Assembly: GCA_903789615.1 (NCBI GenBank) | Contig: CAIFEV010000003.1 | Coordinates: 1-64,000 of the forward strand | Direction of reading: 5' to 3' | DNA length: 64,000 bases | DNA from: an uncultured Lachnospiraceae bacterium | GTDB lineage: Bacteria > Bacillota > Clostridia > Lachnospirales > Lachnospiraceae | Part shown: positions 19,253 to 28,598 of the stretch, in pieces | How positions within the stretch are numbered: the stretch's first letter is position 1 | Layout: each line of letters begins with the position of its first letter | Notes under the pieces: generated by a model | Told to the model about the DNA's origin: nothing | Databases searched by the model: none | The model's input: only the letters and a program-made list of their open reading frames with translations | Position numbers and translations under genes: made by a program

Positions 19253-20134
19253 ATGCGGGGAATCATCGTAAAGGGCATCGCCGGTTTTTACTACGTCCGG
19301 ACCGGTTCCGGAATTCTGGAATGCAAGGCGAAGGGCGTCTTCCGCAGCCGGAAGGTAAAGCCCCTCGTGGGAGATCTCGTCGAGGCAGTCGTGCTTGATG
19401 AGCAGAAAAAAACCGGAAACATCGAGGACATTCTTCCGCGGAAGAATGTCCTTATTCGTCCGGCGTGCGCGAACATCGATCAGGCGGTCGTCACATTTGC
19501 CATCAGCCGGCCGAAGCCGAACCTGTATCTGCTTGACAAGTTTCTGGTGATGATGCAGGCGCAGGAAGTACCGGCCGTCGTCGTGTTCAACAAGACAGAC
19601 GAGGCCGGGGAAACAGAGCAGGAGGAGCTGGCCGCGCGCTACCGGGGAGCGGGAGTGAAGCTGCTTTTTGTCAGCGCAAAGGAAGAATCCGGTATCGGTG
19701 CGCTGCGGGAGATCCTGGACGGGAAGGTTTCCATTTTTGCCGGGCCGTCCGGCGTCGGAAAGAGCACGCTCACAAACTGTCTGTGCCAGAAGGACTGCAT
19801 GGAGACGGGGGACATGAGCCGGATCGGGAGAGGAAAGCAGACGACGAGGCATTCCCAGATCTTCAGTATCGGCAGAGATACATACCTGATGGATACGCCG
19901 GGCTTCACGTCCTTTGACCTGCCGGACCTTCCGAAAGAAAATCTGCGCTTCTGCTTTCCGGAGTTTGCGCCGTACGAGGGCAGATGTTACTTCGACGGAT
20001 GCGTTCATCTGGCGGAGCCGGACTGTGCGGTGAAGGCGGCGCTTAAAGAGGGGAAAATCGCGCAGGGACGCTATGAGAGCTACGCGCAGATGTATGCGGA
20101 GCTTGATGAGCGCGAGCGCAGAAAATACAGTTGA
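19253..20134 (+). CDS. rsgA: ribosome small-subunit GTPase RsgA
   Basis: A 293-residue circularly permuted GTPase that helps mature the 30S subunit. It has an N-terminal OB fold. The G4 motif NKTDE precedes G1 GPSGVGKST and G3 DTPGF, the order typical of this family. A zinc site lies near the end (CYFDGCVHLAEPDC). The ribosome site is weak and the gene begins 9 bases after the kinase stop. Confidence 0.96.
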   Translation: MRGIIVKGIAGFYYVRTGSGILECKAKGVFRSRKVKPLVGDLVEAVVLDEQKKTGNIEDILPRKNVLIRPACANIDQAVVTFAISRPKPNLYLLDKFLVMMQAQEVPAVVVFNKTDEAGETEQEELAARYRGAGVKLLFVSAKEESGIGALREILDGKVSIFAGPSGVGKSTLTNCLCQKDCMETGDMSRIGRGKQTTRHSQIFSIGRDTYLMDTPGFTSFDLPDLPKENLRFCFPEFAPYEGRCYFDGCVHLAEPDCAVKAALKEGKIAQGRYESYAQMYAELDERERRKYS

Positions 20135-20144
20135 GGAGAAAGAA

Positions 20145-20804
20145 ATGAACTATCTTGCGCCTTCGATCCTGGCGGCGGACTTCGCGCAGCTGGGCAGTGA
20201 AATCAGAGCGGTTGAGGAGGCCGGCGCCGACTGGCTTCATCTGGATGTGATGGACGGCGTGTTTGTGCCGAACATTTCGTTCGGGATACCGGTGATTCAG
20301 TCGGTCCGCAAGACCAGCCGGCTTTTTTTTGATGTCCATCTGATGATCACCGACCCGATCCGCTATGTGGAGGCCTTTAAGAAGGCCGGTGCCGACGGTC
20401 TGACCGTACACTTCGAGGCGTGCCCGGACACGGCAGCGGCATTAAAAGAAATCCGGGCAGCCGGGATGAAGCCGGCCATTGCCATCAATCCGGACACGCC
20501 GGTTGAAAAAATCCGGGATCTTCTGCCGCTTGCCGATATGGTCCTGGTGATGAGCGTGTTCCCGGGCTTCGGCGGACAGAGCTTCATTCCGGAGACACTT
20601 CCGCGGGTGAGACAGCTGAAAGCGATGCTTTCTGAGAGCGGACTGCACCCGGACATCGAGGTGGACGGCGGCATCGGGACCGGAAACCTGCAGGACGTTC
20701 TTGACGCTGGGGTCAACGCCGTCGTAGCCGGGTCCGCGGTCTTTAAAGGCGACAAAACAGCAAATGTAAAGGCGTTCCGGGGAATTTTGGACAAAACCAT
20801 ATGA
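20145..20804 (+). CDS. rpe: ribulose-phosphate 3-epimerase
   Basis: A 219-residue TIM-barrel enzyme that interconverts ribulose-5-P and xylulose-5-P. APSILAADF, HLDVMDGVFVPN, VHLMI, MSVFPGFGGQ and VDGGIG carry the metal and phosphate-binding residues. ATG 20145 follows GAGGAGAAAG and gives the normal N-terminus; the open frame extends upstream into rsgA but lacks similarity there. It is the last gene of the housekeeping block. A second, divergent homologue lies at 60358-61029. Confidence 0.95.
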   Translation: MNYLAPSILAADFAQLGSEIRAVEEAGADWLHLDVMDGVFVPNISFGIPVIQSVRKTSRLFFDVHLMITDPIRYVEAFKKAGADGLTVHFEACPDTAAALKEIRAAGMKPAIAINPDTPVEKIRDLLPLADMVLVMSVFPGFGGQSFIPETLPRVRQLKAMLSESGLHPDIEVDGGIGTGNLQDVLDAGVNAVVAGSAVFKGDKTANVKAFRGILDKTI

Positions 20805-20907
20805 TCCGGAAATTGCTGTACAAACCGGTGAATCCGGCAGGCAGAGGCGGTTGCATGTGCGGCAGTAAAAGGTTAAAATTAATATTTAAGAAAGTGTAAT
20901 GACATTT

Positions 20908-20936
20908 TTGAGTATGTTTCAGAAATAATTTAACAT
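20908..20936 (+). promoter_or_regulatory. candidate promoter of the exopolysaccharide operon
   Basis: TTGAGT (20908-20913), 17 bases, then TAACAT (20931-20936); each hexamer matches four of six. It lies in an AT-rich 170-base gap after rpe, the only sizeable gap before a long run of overlapping genes. The match is only moderate. Confidence 0.5.
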
Positions 20937-20974
20937 TCTGTGCAGGCGCAGGGTGCGTGCAGGGAGTTGAACCG

Positions 20975-22516
20975 GTGGAACAGAAGACGCGGACTGACTT
21001 TTCGATAAAGAATGCATCCGCAGCCATGACGGCGCGGATTATCGTCATCTTGTCCGGCTTTTTGACGCGGGTTGTTCTTACACGTATGCTGAATGCCGAT
21101 TATGTCGGTATCAACGGACTATTTTCCAATGTGCTTGGCGCGCTGATTCTCTCAGAGATGGGGGTGGATACCGCGCTTGTGTATTCTCTGTATCGCCCCG
21201 TTGCGGAACAGAACACAGAGAAACAGAAATCTCTGATACATCTTTACAGCCGCATCTACCCGCTGATCGCCTGTGCGGTGGCGGGAATCGGGGCCGCCAT
21301 GTATCCGCTTATCTGTGCGCTGATGCGTACCCGGCCTAACGTGGAGCATCTCACACTGATTTATGCACTGTATGTGCTGAACGCAGCCTGTACATATCCT
21401 CTGGCTTATCGGAATCTGCTGCTTCTGGCAGACCAGCGGAATTACATTAATACCTGGTTCTATTCCGGATTTCTGCTGCTTCAGGATATCCTTCAGATTA
21501 TTCTGCTCATATATACACGAAATTATATACTGTTTCTGCTCGCCCAGATTGGATGCAATCTGGCGATGAATTTTTCTTCGTACCTGTATTCCGGGAAGCG
21601 CTACCCGTTTCTTTTGGAAAAACAGACGGCCCCTGTGGAAAAGACGGAACGGCACAGTCTTTTGCGCAATTCAACCGCAATGTTGATCCACAAAGTGGGA
21701 AATGTCATCATCAACAATACAGACAATCTCTGCCTTACGTTTTTTTCCGGGCTGCAGACAGTCGGCGTCTACGCAAACTATTATCTGATCATCGGGTCTA
21801 TCCGGCAGATCGCGGATAATGCGGTGCGCGGGATTGCCGGAAGCATCGGGAATCTGGCGGCGGACGGTGAGAAGGAAAGGGTCAGCAGAGTATTCCGCCT
21901 GACCCTTTTTGGCGTGAACTGGCTCTATGGTTTCTGTGCTATCTGCCTGTACGAATTGCTGAATCCTTTTGTTGGGATTGCTTTTGGGGAGAGTTTTATA
22001 TTCCCCGTACCGGTGACGGCGGTTCTCTGCCTGAATTTTTATCTAAACGGCATCCGCCAGGCGGTACTGGTCTTCCGGGATTCTCTGGGGTTGTTCTGGT
22101 ATGACCGATATAAGACGATTGCCGAATCACTGGTCAATCTGGGGACTTCGATCCTTCTTGCACTTCGCATGGGAACGATCGGAGTGTTTATCGGGACGAC
22201 AATCAGTATTGTCTCCGTCTCCCTGTGGGTGGAACCGCTTGTGCTGTATCGGGAGTATCTGGGGCAGTTGGTCGGCGGATACTTCGCCATCCTGCTGCGC
22301 TACATGGCTGTCAGCGCGCTGGCGTTTCTTGCTTCGATGGCTGCTGCGCAGGCTGCCGGAGGCGGCACGCTGATGGAAATCTTCCTGAAGCGGCTCCTCT
22401 GCTGTATTACCGTCCCGGGTGCGGTGTACTGGCTATGCTTTCGGAACGCGGAGCAGTACCACCAGTTTATCGATGCCCTGAAAAGGCATCGGCAAAACAG
22501 GAGAACAGACAGATGA
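20975..22516 (+). CDS. polysaccharide flippase-like membrane protein (MOP superfamily)
   Basis: About 513 residues with roughly 12-14 membrane segments, from ASAAMTARIIVILSGF onward, with the layout of Wzx/oligosaccharide flippases that move lipid-linked sugars across the membrane. Polar residues such as NNTDNLCLTFF in a mid-protein segment fit that family. I favour GTG 20975, which has AGGGAG eight bases upstream, over GTG 20957. It opens the glycan operon and overlaps the PqqD-like gene by four bases (ATGA). It is distinct from PelG, encoded later in the same operon, so the operon carries two MOP-type transporters. Confidence 0.8.
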   Translation: MEQKTRTDFSIKNASAAMTARIIVILSGFLTRVVLTRMLNADYVGINGLFSNVLGALILSEMGVDTALVYSLYRPVAEQNTEKQKSLIHLYSRIYPLIACAVAGIGAAMYPLICALMRTRPNVEHLTLIYALYVLNAACTYPLAYRNLLLLADQRNYINTWFYSGFLLLQDILQIILLIYTRNYILFLLAQIGCNLAMNFSSYLYSGKRYPFLLEKQTAPVEKTERHSLLRNSTAMLIHKVGNVIINNTDNLCLTFFSGLQTVGVYANYYLIIGSIRQIADNAVRGIAGSIGNLAADGEKERVSRVFRLTLFGVNWLYGFCAICLYELLNPFVGIAFGESFIFPVPVTAVLCLNFYLNGIRQAVLVFRDSLGLFWYDRYKTIAESLVNLGTSILLALRMGTIGVFIGTTISIVSVSLWVEPLVLYREYLGQLVGGYFAILLRYMAVSALAFLASMAAAQAAGGGTLMEIFLKRLLCCITVPGAVYWLCFRNAEQYHQFIDALKRHRQNRRTDR

Positions 22517-22797
22517 GAGGTGTCTCTGAAAACTGGACAGACCGATATCTTCTCCGGCATCTGGCCGGCCGGTATTTTCTGATCCGCAGGGGAACGGATC
22601 TTCCGGAATATATAAGACCGCTTGAAACCGATGAGACGGGGGCAATGTTCTGGCGCGTCATATGCCGGTATCCGGATGATCCGGGAAGGGCAGCCCGGGA
22701 ATTGTCCGGGCCATGCGGTGAGCCGGCTGAGAAAATTCTGCCGGATGTGGAAGAATTCTGCCGGACCGTAAAACTAAAGATGGGAGAGGCGGTATAA
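22513..22797 (+). CDS. PqqD-like small protein
   Basis: A 94-residue protein with the PqqD/RRE-like pattern: an N-terminal beta part (YLLRHLAGRYFLIRRG), then TGAMFWRVI in place of the usual xGxxxW, and a helical end with DVEEFCRTVKLKM. PqqD-like domains bind leader peptides and hand them to modifying enzymes. Here it sits between a flippase and PelD, overlapping the former by four bases. That is unexpected in a polysaccharide operon. A second PqqD-like domain is fused to a kinase-like domain at 42516-43766. The partner peptide may be one of the two small proteins near 40000; this is inference. Confidence 0.72.
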   Translation: MRGVSENWTDRYLLRHLAGRYFLIRRGTDLPEYIRPLETDETGAMFWRVICRYPDDPGRAARELSGPCGEPAEKILPDVEEFCRTVKLKMGEAV

Positions 22798-22800
22798 GCC

Positions 22801-25035
22801 ATGAAAGTGTTGTTGATAGGCGGGGAGGGCAGTCTGATTAACAGCCTGACAGACAGATTTTATAAAGAAGGGCACAGGATATTCCGGATCACCGGGGCAC
22901 GTTTTATAAAGACGGCCAATTCCCATGTTTTTGAGCAGTATGATTTCCCATATGATTCGCCGGTGATCGGAGAAATTTTCGAGAGCGCCGATCCGGACAT
23001 CGTGGTCTTCACCGGCGCGTTTGACCCGCTGTTTGACTGGAAAGGAGAAACCAGCCATACGGCTGTAAAGTACACCTCCTGCCTGCTCAGTCTGCTGATA
23101 GCTTTTTCTTCCGCCGGGAAAAGCCGCTTTATCTATCTGTCTTCTCAGGAAGTATTCAGCGGCTGGCACGACGGCAGACTGGAGGAAACAGCCGAACCGG
23201 AGAACACAGATAACCGGGGAATGGTACTGATTGAGGCGGAAAATTTATGCAGGAGTTTCCGCAAAGACCGCGGGGCGGACGTCGTCACGCTGCGCCTTGG
23301 AACATTCTGCCACTGTCCGGAATCGCTGGCCGATACCATGGACCCTGTTTCGGCAATGTGCCTGCATGCGCTGCGGGACCGACAGGTGAATTTTGCGGAA
23401 AAGCACGAGCTGTCATTGCTTTTTGAGCGGGATGTGGTACAGTTCGTAATCCAGGCTGCGTTCGCACAGGAATGTGAAGACGGGCTTTACAATATCGCCC
23501 CGGATCAGGTCATGAGCGAAGAAGGACTCGCGCGCCTTATCGCCGCATGTGCGCAGCCATCCGGTAAGAAGAAAGATGAAACCCCGCAGGTTGAAGTCTG
23601 TGACAGCGGAATGGAAAGAAAGGAGAAAACCATTCTCTCCAATGCGCTTTTCCGGAAAAAATTCGGTATAAACCACTTTGCGGACCCGAAGACAGAGATC
23701 GACGGAATTCTCGCTTATATGAGAGCACATCCGGCTGTGTTTCTTCAGGACGTACCGGAAGGAGAGACTTTTCGTCACCGCTTTATGCGCAGGTTCGGCT
23801 GGGCGGTCCGTTCCCTGGTGCCATTCGTGGAAAATGTGGTACTCTTCATCCCGTTTTTTATGCTGAATAACCGGGCAACCGGGAGTCAGTACTTTGCGAA
23901 GATCGACTTTTATCTTCTGTATGTTCTGCTTTTTGCGGTTGTTCACGGACAGCAGCAGGCGATTGTCTCCGCCATGCTCTCAACGGCAGGTTACATTTTC
24001 AGACAGATGTATCAGCGGACCGGTTTTGACGTGATTCTGGATTATAATACATATATCTGGATTGCCCAGCTTTTTATCGTCGGCCTGACAGTCGGATATC
24101 TGCATGACACGATCCGGAAACTAAGGGCGGAGGCGGCCGAGGATCATGACTACATGGCGGAGCAGCTGAATGATATCCGGGATATCAACAGCAGCAATGT
24201 CCGGGTCAAGGATGCGTTGGAGACACAGGTGATCTCGCAGAATGATTCGATCGGAAAGGTCTACCGTATGGTATCCGATCTGGACCGGTACAGCGCTGAT
24301 GAAGTGCTGTTTTATGCTGCCGGGCTCTTAAAAGAAATGATGAGTTCAGAGGATATTGCCATCTATAGCTGCACCGGGCCTGTATTTGCCCGGCTTTTCA
24401 CGGCTACGTCCGCGAAAGCCCGCACGCTCGGCAATTCGATCCGGAGGGGGACATTGGGACAGCTGTCCCGGGAGGTCAGCAGCCGGCGCGTTTTCATCAA
24501 CCGGTCTCTGGATCCCGGACTTCCGATGATGGCAAGCGGGGTATACCGGGATGACCAGATCCTGATGCTGGTGATGATCTGGACCCTGCCGTGGGAGATG
24601 ATGACGCTTGGCGAGGCAGACCGTCTGGCGGTGATCTGCGCGCTGATCCGGGATTCCGTCTACAGGGCGGACCGGTACCTGGCTGTCCTTGAGAATCAGC
24701 GATTCATAGGCAAAGCCAGAGTGCTGGGGAAAGAAGCGTTTTCCAATCTGCTGAAAGTGCATCACGAGGCGGATCTGCACGGCCTGACAGAAGTCACGCT
24801 GCTTGCAGTGCCGGTGACCAGGGATACACTGCGCAGTCAGTCGGAAACAGTCTGGCGTGTACTCCGGAGCACGGATTATATGGGAACCCTGGATGACGGC
24901 TTTCTGTATGTTCTTCTGACCAATACCGGTGCTGCAGGGGCGGCGGTTGTCCTGCGCCGCCTGGCAGGGGCCGGCATCGCGATGCGCACCGTTCCATTCC
25001 CGGAGAAAGGAGGCGCCGGTGGGCGTGAGTCATGA
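22801..25035 (+). CDS. pelD: PelD-like c-di-GMP receptor with N-terminal SDR domain
   Basis: A 744-residue fusion. Residues 1 to ~310 resemble an extended SDR/epimerase, but the nucleotide loop reads GGEGSLI and the catalytic YxxxK is absent (VLIEAEN), so it is probably a pseudo-enzyme. Several membrane segments lie at about 335-430, followed by a coiled coil, a GAF domain (about 490-640) and a degenerate GGDEF domain. The latter has DDGF where GGDEF is expected but keeps RSTD at 689-692 in the place of the RxxD c-di-GMP inhibitory site. This is the PelD arrangement. PelD binds c-di-GMP and activates Pel polymer synthesis. It overlaps PelE by 17 bases. Confidence 0.82.
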   Translation: MKVLLIGGEGSLINSLTDRFYKEGHRIFRITGARFIKTANSHVFEQYDFPYDSPVIGEIFESADPDIVVFTGAFDPLFDWKGETSHTAVKYTSCLLSLLIAFSSAGKSRFIYLSSQEVFSGWHDGRLEETAEPENTDNRGMVLIEAENLCRSFRKDRGADVVTLRLGTFCHCPESLADTMDPVSAMCLHALRDRQVNFAEKHELSLLFERDVVQFVIQAAFAQECEDGLYNIAPDQVMSEEGLARLIAACAQPSGKKKDETPQVEVCDSGMERKEKTILSNALFRKKFGINHFADPKTEIDGILAYMRAHPAVFLQDVPEGETFRHRFMRRFGWAVRSLVPFVENVVLFIPFFMLNNRATGSQYFAKIDFYLLYVLLFAVVHGQQQAIVSAMLSTAGYIFRQMYQRTGFDVILDYNTYIWIAQLFIVGLTVGYLHDTIRKLRAEAAEDHDYMAEQLNDIRDINSSNVRVKDALETQVISQNDSIGKVYRMVSDLDRYSADEVLFYAAGLLKEMMSSEDIAIYSCTGPVFARLFTATSAKARTLGNSIRRGTLGQLSREVSSRRVFINRSLDPGLPMMASGVYRDDQILMLVMIWTLPWEMMTLGEADRLAVICALIRDSVYRADRYLAVLENQRFIGKARVLGKEAFSNLLKVHHEADLHGLTEVTLLAVPVTRDTLRSQSETVWRVLRSTDYMGTLDDGFLYVLLTNTGAAGAAVVLRRLAGAGIAMRTVPFPEKGGAGGRES

Positions 25036-25999
25036 CGTTTACATCCTGCTTATCGTCCTTCTGATAAATCTGATCCTGTCTATGCTTTATTTTGTTTTTT
25101 GTCAGTTGCGGACAGACAGGAACCGCCGCAGCAGCGGCATGCGGTTTGCGGTCATGCTGCTTGCGCCGGTGGCCGGCATCCTGTTTTTCTTCTTCGGCTG
25201 GCTGTACTACCGGATCTTTTTTCACAAGAAAGTGGATCTGGCAGAAGTTATCTTCAGCAAGCTGCGCGTGAAGACAAATGTAAAGGCCAATGAGGATACT
25301 GAGCGCAATCTGGTGCCGCTGGAAGAAGCGATTGCGGTCACGGATAAAAAGAACACCCGCGGACTGATGATGGAAGTTGTCCGCAAGGATATTTCCGATT
25401 CGTTATCCACCATTGCTCTGGCGCTCGGAAGCGAAGACAGTGAGGTTGCCCACTACGGAGCTTCCGTCCTGCAGAGTGCACTCACGGATTTCCGGGAGGA
25501 AGTGGGAAAACTGATACGCCTGATCCGGGAAGAAGAGCAGGAACTGGCGGATAAAACAGAACAGGAATCCCCTGAGAACCAGGAGAAAATGTCAGCATTG
25601 ACGGAAAATGAGCGCACGCTGATCCGGAACCTGAATGCAGTGCTATGCCAGCACGTGCTGACGCCAATGGAGCAGGAATATTACGTGCGCAGGATGCAGG
25701 AATCGGCAGAAATGCTGCTCTCTCACACTGCGGTCGGTGCTGAGGAGATGGAGATGCTCTGCCTGCGCCTTCTGGAGATCGGAGATGCGGGTGCGTGCGC
25801 CGTCTGGGCAGACCGCTCGGCAAAGGAGTGGCCGGAGGCACTGTCCAGTTATACAAACCGTCTGAGACTGTATTATCAGACCGGAGAGCGGGAAAAGTTC
25901 GCAAAAGAAATGCGGGATCTCATGCGGTCCGGTGTGCCGGCCGATCACAAAACGCTGGAGGCGATTCGCGTGTTCGGCCCGGCGCAGGCAGAAAAGTAA
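25019..25999 (+). CDS. pelE: PelE-like membrane protein
   Basis: About 326 residues: two membrane helices (about 7-28 and 42-65), then a long helical region (about 90-320) resembling TPR-type repeats. Position directly after PelD and this layout match PelE, an inner-membrane partner that connects PelD to the PelF/PelG machinery. AGGAGG (25008-25013) lies five bases before GTG 25019; GTG 25025 is an alternative. The start is inside the end of pelD, so translation is likely coupled. Confidence 0.75.
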   Translation: MGVSHDVYILLIVLLINLILSMLYFVFCQLRTDRNRRSSGMRFAVMLLAPVAGILFFFFGWLYYRIFFHKKVDLAEVIFSKLRVKTNVKANEDTERNLVPLEEAIAVTDKKNTRGLMMEVVRKDISDSLSTIALALGSEDSEVAHYGASVLQSALTDFREEVGKLIRLIREEEQELADKTEQESPENQEKMSALTENERTLIRNLNAVLCQHVLTPMEQEYYVRRMQESAEMLLSHTAVGAEEMEMLCLRLLEIGDAGACAVWADRSAKEWPEALSSYTNRLRLYYQTGEREKFAKEMRDLMRSGVPADHKTLEAIRVFGPAQAEK

Positions 26000-26042
26000 A
26001 TAGCAGCAGTGTGCGGATGAGGAAAGGAAGTAACAGAGAAAG

Positions 26043-28598
26043 ATGGCATACTGGATCGGGGAATTTATCAGGACGATACTCGCATATGGGCTGGTCATGT
26101 TTCTCTGGCCCTCTGTCGTCTTCCGGTCTCACCTTGCAAAACATTCGCGCACGTACAGATTTGCTTTCTGTGCACTTCTCATGGTGCTGCTGCCTGATAT
26201 GGCAGTTCTGTGCCTTGGACTTATCCCGCATGCGCTCAATGCGTGGGTCGTGCGGATCCTGTTTTATGGAATTTTTTTGTATTGGTTTGCGCCGCTGACC
26301 GCGAATTTCCGTGCGTCGTCTCTGAAAGAACTGGAAAAATTGAGCCGCGGGACGATCGGCGGGAGGAGTTTTCGCCACCGCGCGGCAAGGCTTCCAGAAC
26401 GGGCACTAAAAAGTATCGGGCGGGGGATATGTTCCCTGACGAAGGATCATGTGCCAGAGTGTATCACACTTGCAGCTCTGTGTGTCTATTCCGTCCTGTA
26501 CTTTTCCTGGGGGGCATTCGAACTCAGATCTTTCAGTTTCAGTGACGGCTATGTCCATCAGGCGTGGATCACCGGGCTGACGGAGGAGAAAATTTTCTCG
26601 GGCGGCATCTATCCGGAAGGGATGCACACGTTTATCTATCTGATGCACGTAGTGAGCGGTGTCAGCGTGTACAATCTGCTGCTGTTTACGGGTGCAGTTC
26701 ATACCGCTGTGCTGATGATATCAATCTGGATTTTTCTGCGTGAGATATTTCACTGGGACGGAACGCCGCTGCTTGTCGTGCTCCTGTTTCTGACACTGGA
26801 TCAGCAGAACATGAGCGATGTTTTCCTGATGGCGAGGCTCCAGGGACCTCTTCCGCAGGAGTTCGCGATGTATGCGGCATTCCTTGGAGGTGCATTCCTT
26901 ATCCGGTACTTGAAAGAACAGAAGAACGCCGCGAAACAGAATGGACGGACAATAGATAAAGAACCGGATTGTGACGAAGCTTTCCTGAGGAAAGCATGGC
27001 ATCGAATTTCCAGGATCCTGTATGATGGAGATCCGAATCTGAGGATGTTCACCTGGAGTGTGGCGGTAACATTTGCCGTGCATTTTTATGTGACCATCAT
27101 GATGGTTTTTCTCTGTCTGGCGATTGCTCTCCCTATGATCCGGCAGATGCTGAACCGGAAGGGCCTGCCCATGGTTCTGAAAGCTGCGGTTCTGGCAGTC
27201 CTGATCACAATGCTTCCGATGGCGGGAGCTTTTGCGGAAGGGCATCCGCTTCAGGGATCTTTAAATTGGGCCATGAACGTCATGCAGGAAAGTAGTTCGG
27301 GCGGAAATGGAGCGGACAGCCAACAGTCAGAGACGTCACAGAATGTAACGGAAAATATTGGTATACCTTCCTCCGGTTCGGCATATACAGGGAAAGATGC
27401 GGAAGGGGATGAGACAGCGGAGAATGAGGCCGCCGGAGCCGCACAGGAAAGTGCTGCTGAGAAGATTTATACAGAATTGCAGCGCGCCGGGCAGATACTG
27501 CAGCGCCTTGAGAAGGCTTTGCAGACTGCCGTAAAGACGTATTATGAGCGGGGATTCCAGGTCTTGTATTCCGGACGAATAGGCAGGATCTACTGCGCGG
27601 CGGTCCTTCTCGCACTTGTGCTGCCGATTCTGATGCGGATTTTATACAGCCTTGTACAGCCATGGCGGCGTTTTCGGGCGTTTGCGGATCTGTACATGAT
27701 ACCCGCTCTGGCTGCGATGTTCTTTCTGACGGATTTTCTGGCGTCTTCTTTAGGACTGGTTCAGCTGATCGAGGCCACGCGTGTTCTTTCAATGACCAAA
27801 ATCTTTCTGCTGGCATCGGGCGGGATGCTTCCGGATATGCTTAGCTGCTGCCTGCAGCGGGTTTTTCGACAGGCCGGAGAGCAAAACGGGAGGAGGGCGG
27901 CGGACGGTGTTCTGCTTCTTACCGGAATTTCCGGGTGCCTTTTTCTGGTGATTGGCAGCGGACATTATCACGGATATCTGTACTATGAAGTCAGCCGCTA
28001 TCCGGAGGCGGTTGAGGTGACAGAAAGCATTATCCGGGACATGCCGCGGAACAGTTACACGATCGTGTCGCCCACAGAGGAACTCTATCAGGTGGTCCGA
28101 CAAGGGTATCATGAAGAACTTCTCACGCTTATCAAAACAGAAGAGATCTATCCGGGATACACGATCCCGACCCGGTATCTATTTGTTTATCTTGAAAAGA
28201 ATCCGCTCTGGTACTGCCACTGCCATTTTTTTACAGGCCCCGGCTGGCTTGCCCTGAGCAATAAGAACTATCAGATGGCGCAGGCTGGGGGGATCGTATC
28301 CAGTCAGTCTCCGGATTATATTTCTTCGCCTGTTTCGGAGGACGATGCGGACAAGACACTGAATTATGACATCGGTTCCTCTGCCGCGGCAATGGATCCG
28401 GAGGGCCGGGCAATCATAGAGGCAAAAACGGCGCGCTGGATTAAGAATTTTCAGAAAGCATATCCGAATGCCTGCCGTGTGTATTATGAAGATGAACGGT
28501 TTGTGTGCTATCAGATCACACAGGATCCGCAGATCCCGTATAAGCTGGGATTTACAGCACAACAGGATCAGGCGTGGCAGAACGGAGGAAATCAATGA
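26043..28598 (+). CDS. large polytopic membrane protein, possible GT-C type glycosyltransferase
   Basis: An 851-residue protein with about a dozen membrane segments. A first large extracytoplasmic loop carries FSFSDGYVHQAW, an acidic motif similar in place to those of GT-C glycosyltransferases. A polar insertion rich in Ser, Glu and Ala (about 415-490) and a soluble C-terminal part of about 190 residues follow. I do not recognise a named family. Its place between PelE and the exported proteins suggests a role in polymer assembly or modification at the outer face. It overlaps the next gene by four bases. Confidence 0.6.
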   Translation: MAYWIGEFIRTILAYGLVMFLWPSVVFRSHLAKHSRTYRFAFCALLMVLLPDMAVLCLGLIPHALNAWVVRILFYGIFLYWFAPLTANFRASSLKELEKLSRGTIGGRSFRHRAARLPERALKSIGRGICSLTKDHVPECITLAALCVYSVLYFSWGAFELRSFSFSDGYVHQAWITGLTEEKIFSGGIYPEGMHTFIYLMHVVSGVSVYNLLLFTGAVHTAVLMISIWIFLREIFHWDGTPLLVVLLFLTLDQQNMSDVFLMARLQGPLPQEFAMYAAFLGGAFLIRYLKEQKNAAKQNGRTIDKEPDCDEAFLRKAWHRISRILYDGDPNLRMFTWSVAVTFAVHFYVTIMMVFLCLAIALPMIRQMLNRKGLPMVLKAAVLAVLITMLPMAGAFAEGHPLQGSLNWAMNVMQESSSGGNGADSQQSETSQNVTENIGIPSSGSAYTGKDAEGDETAENEAAGAAQESAAEKIYTELQRAGQILQRLEKALQTAVKTYYERGFQVLYSGRIGRIYCAAVLLALVLPILMRILYSLVQPWRRFRAFADLYMIPALAAMFFLTDFLASSLGLVQLIEATRVLSMTKIFLLASGGMLPDMLSCCLQRVFRQAGEQNGRRAADGVLLLTGISGCLFLVIGSGHYHGYLYYEVSRYPEAVEVTESIIRDMPRNSYTIVSPTEELYQVVRQGYHEELLTLIKTEEIYPGYTIPTRYLFVYLEKNPLWYCHCHFFTGPGWLALSNKNYQMAQAGGIVSSQSPDYISSPVSEDDADKTLNYDIGSSAAAMDPEGRAIIEAKTARWIKNFQKAYPNACRVYYEDERFVCYQITQDPQIPYKLGFTAQQDQAWQNGGNQ

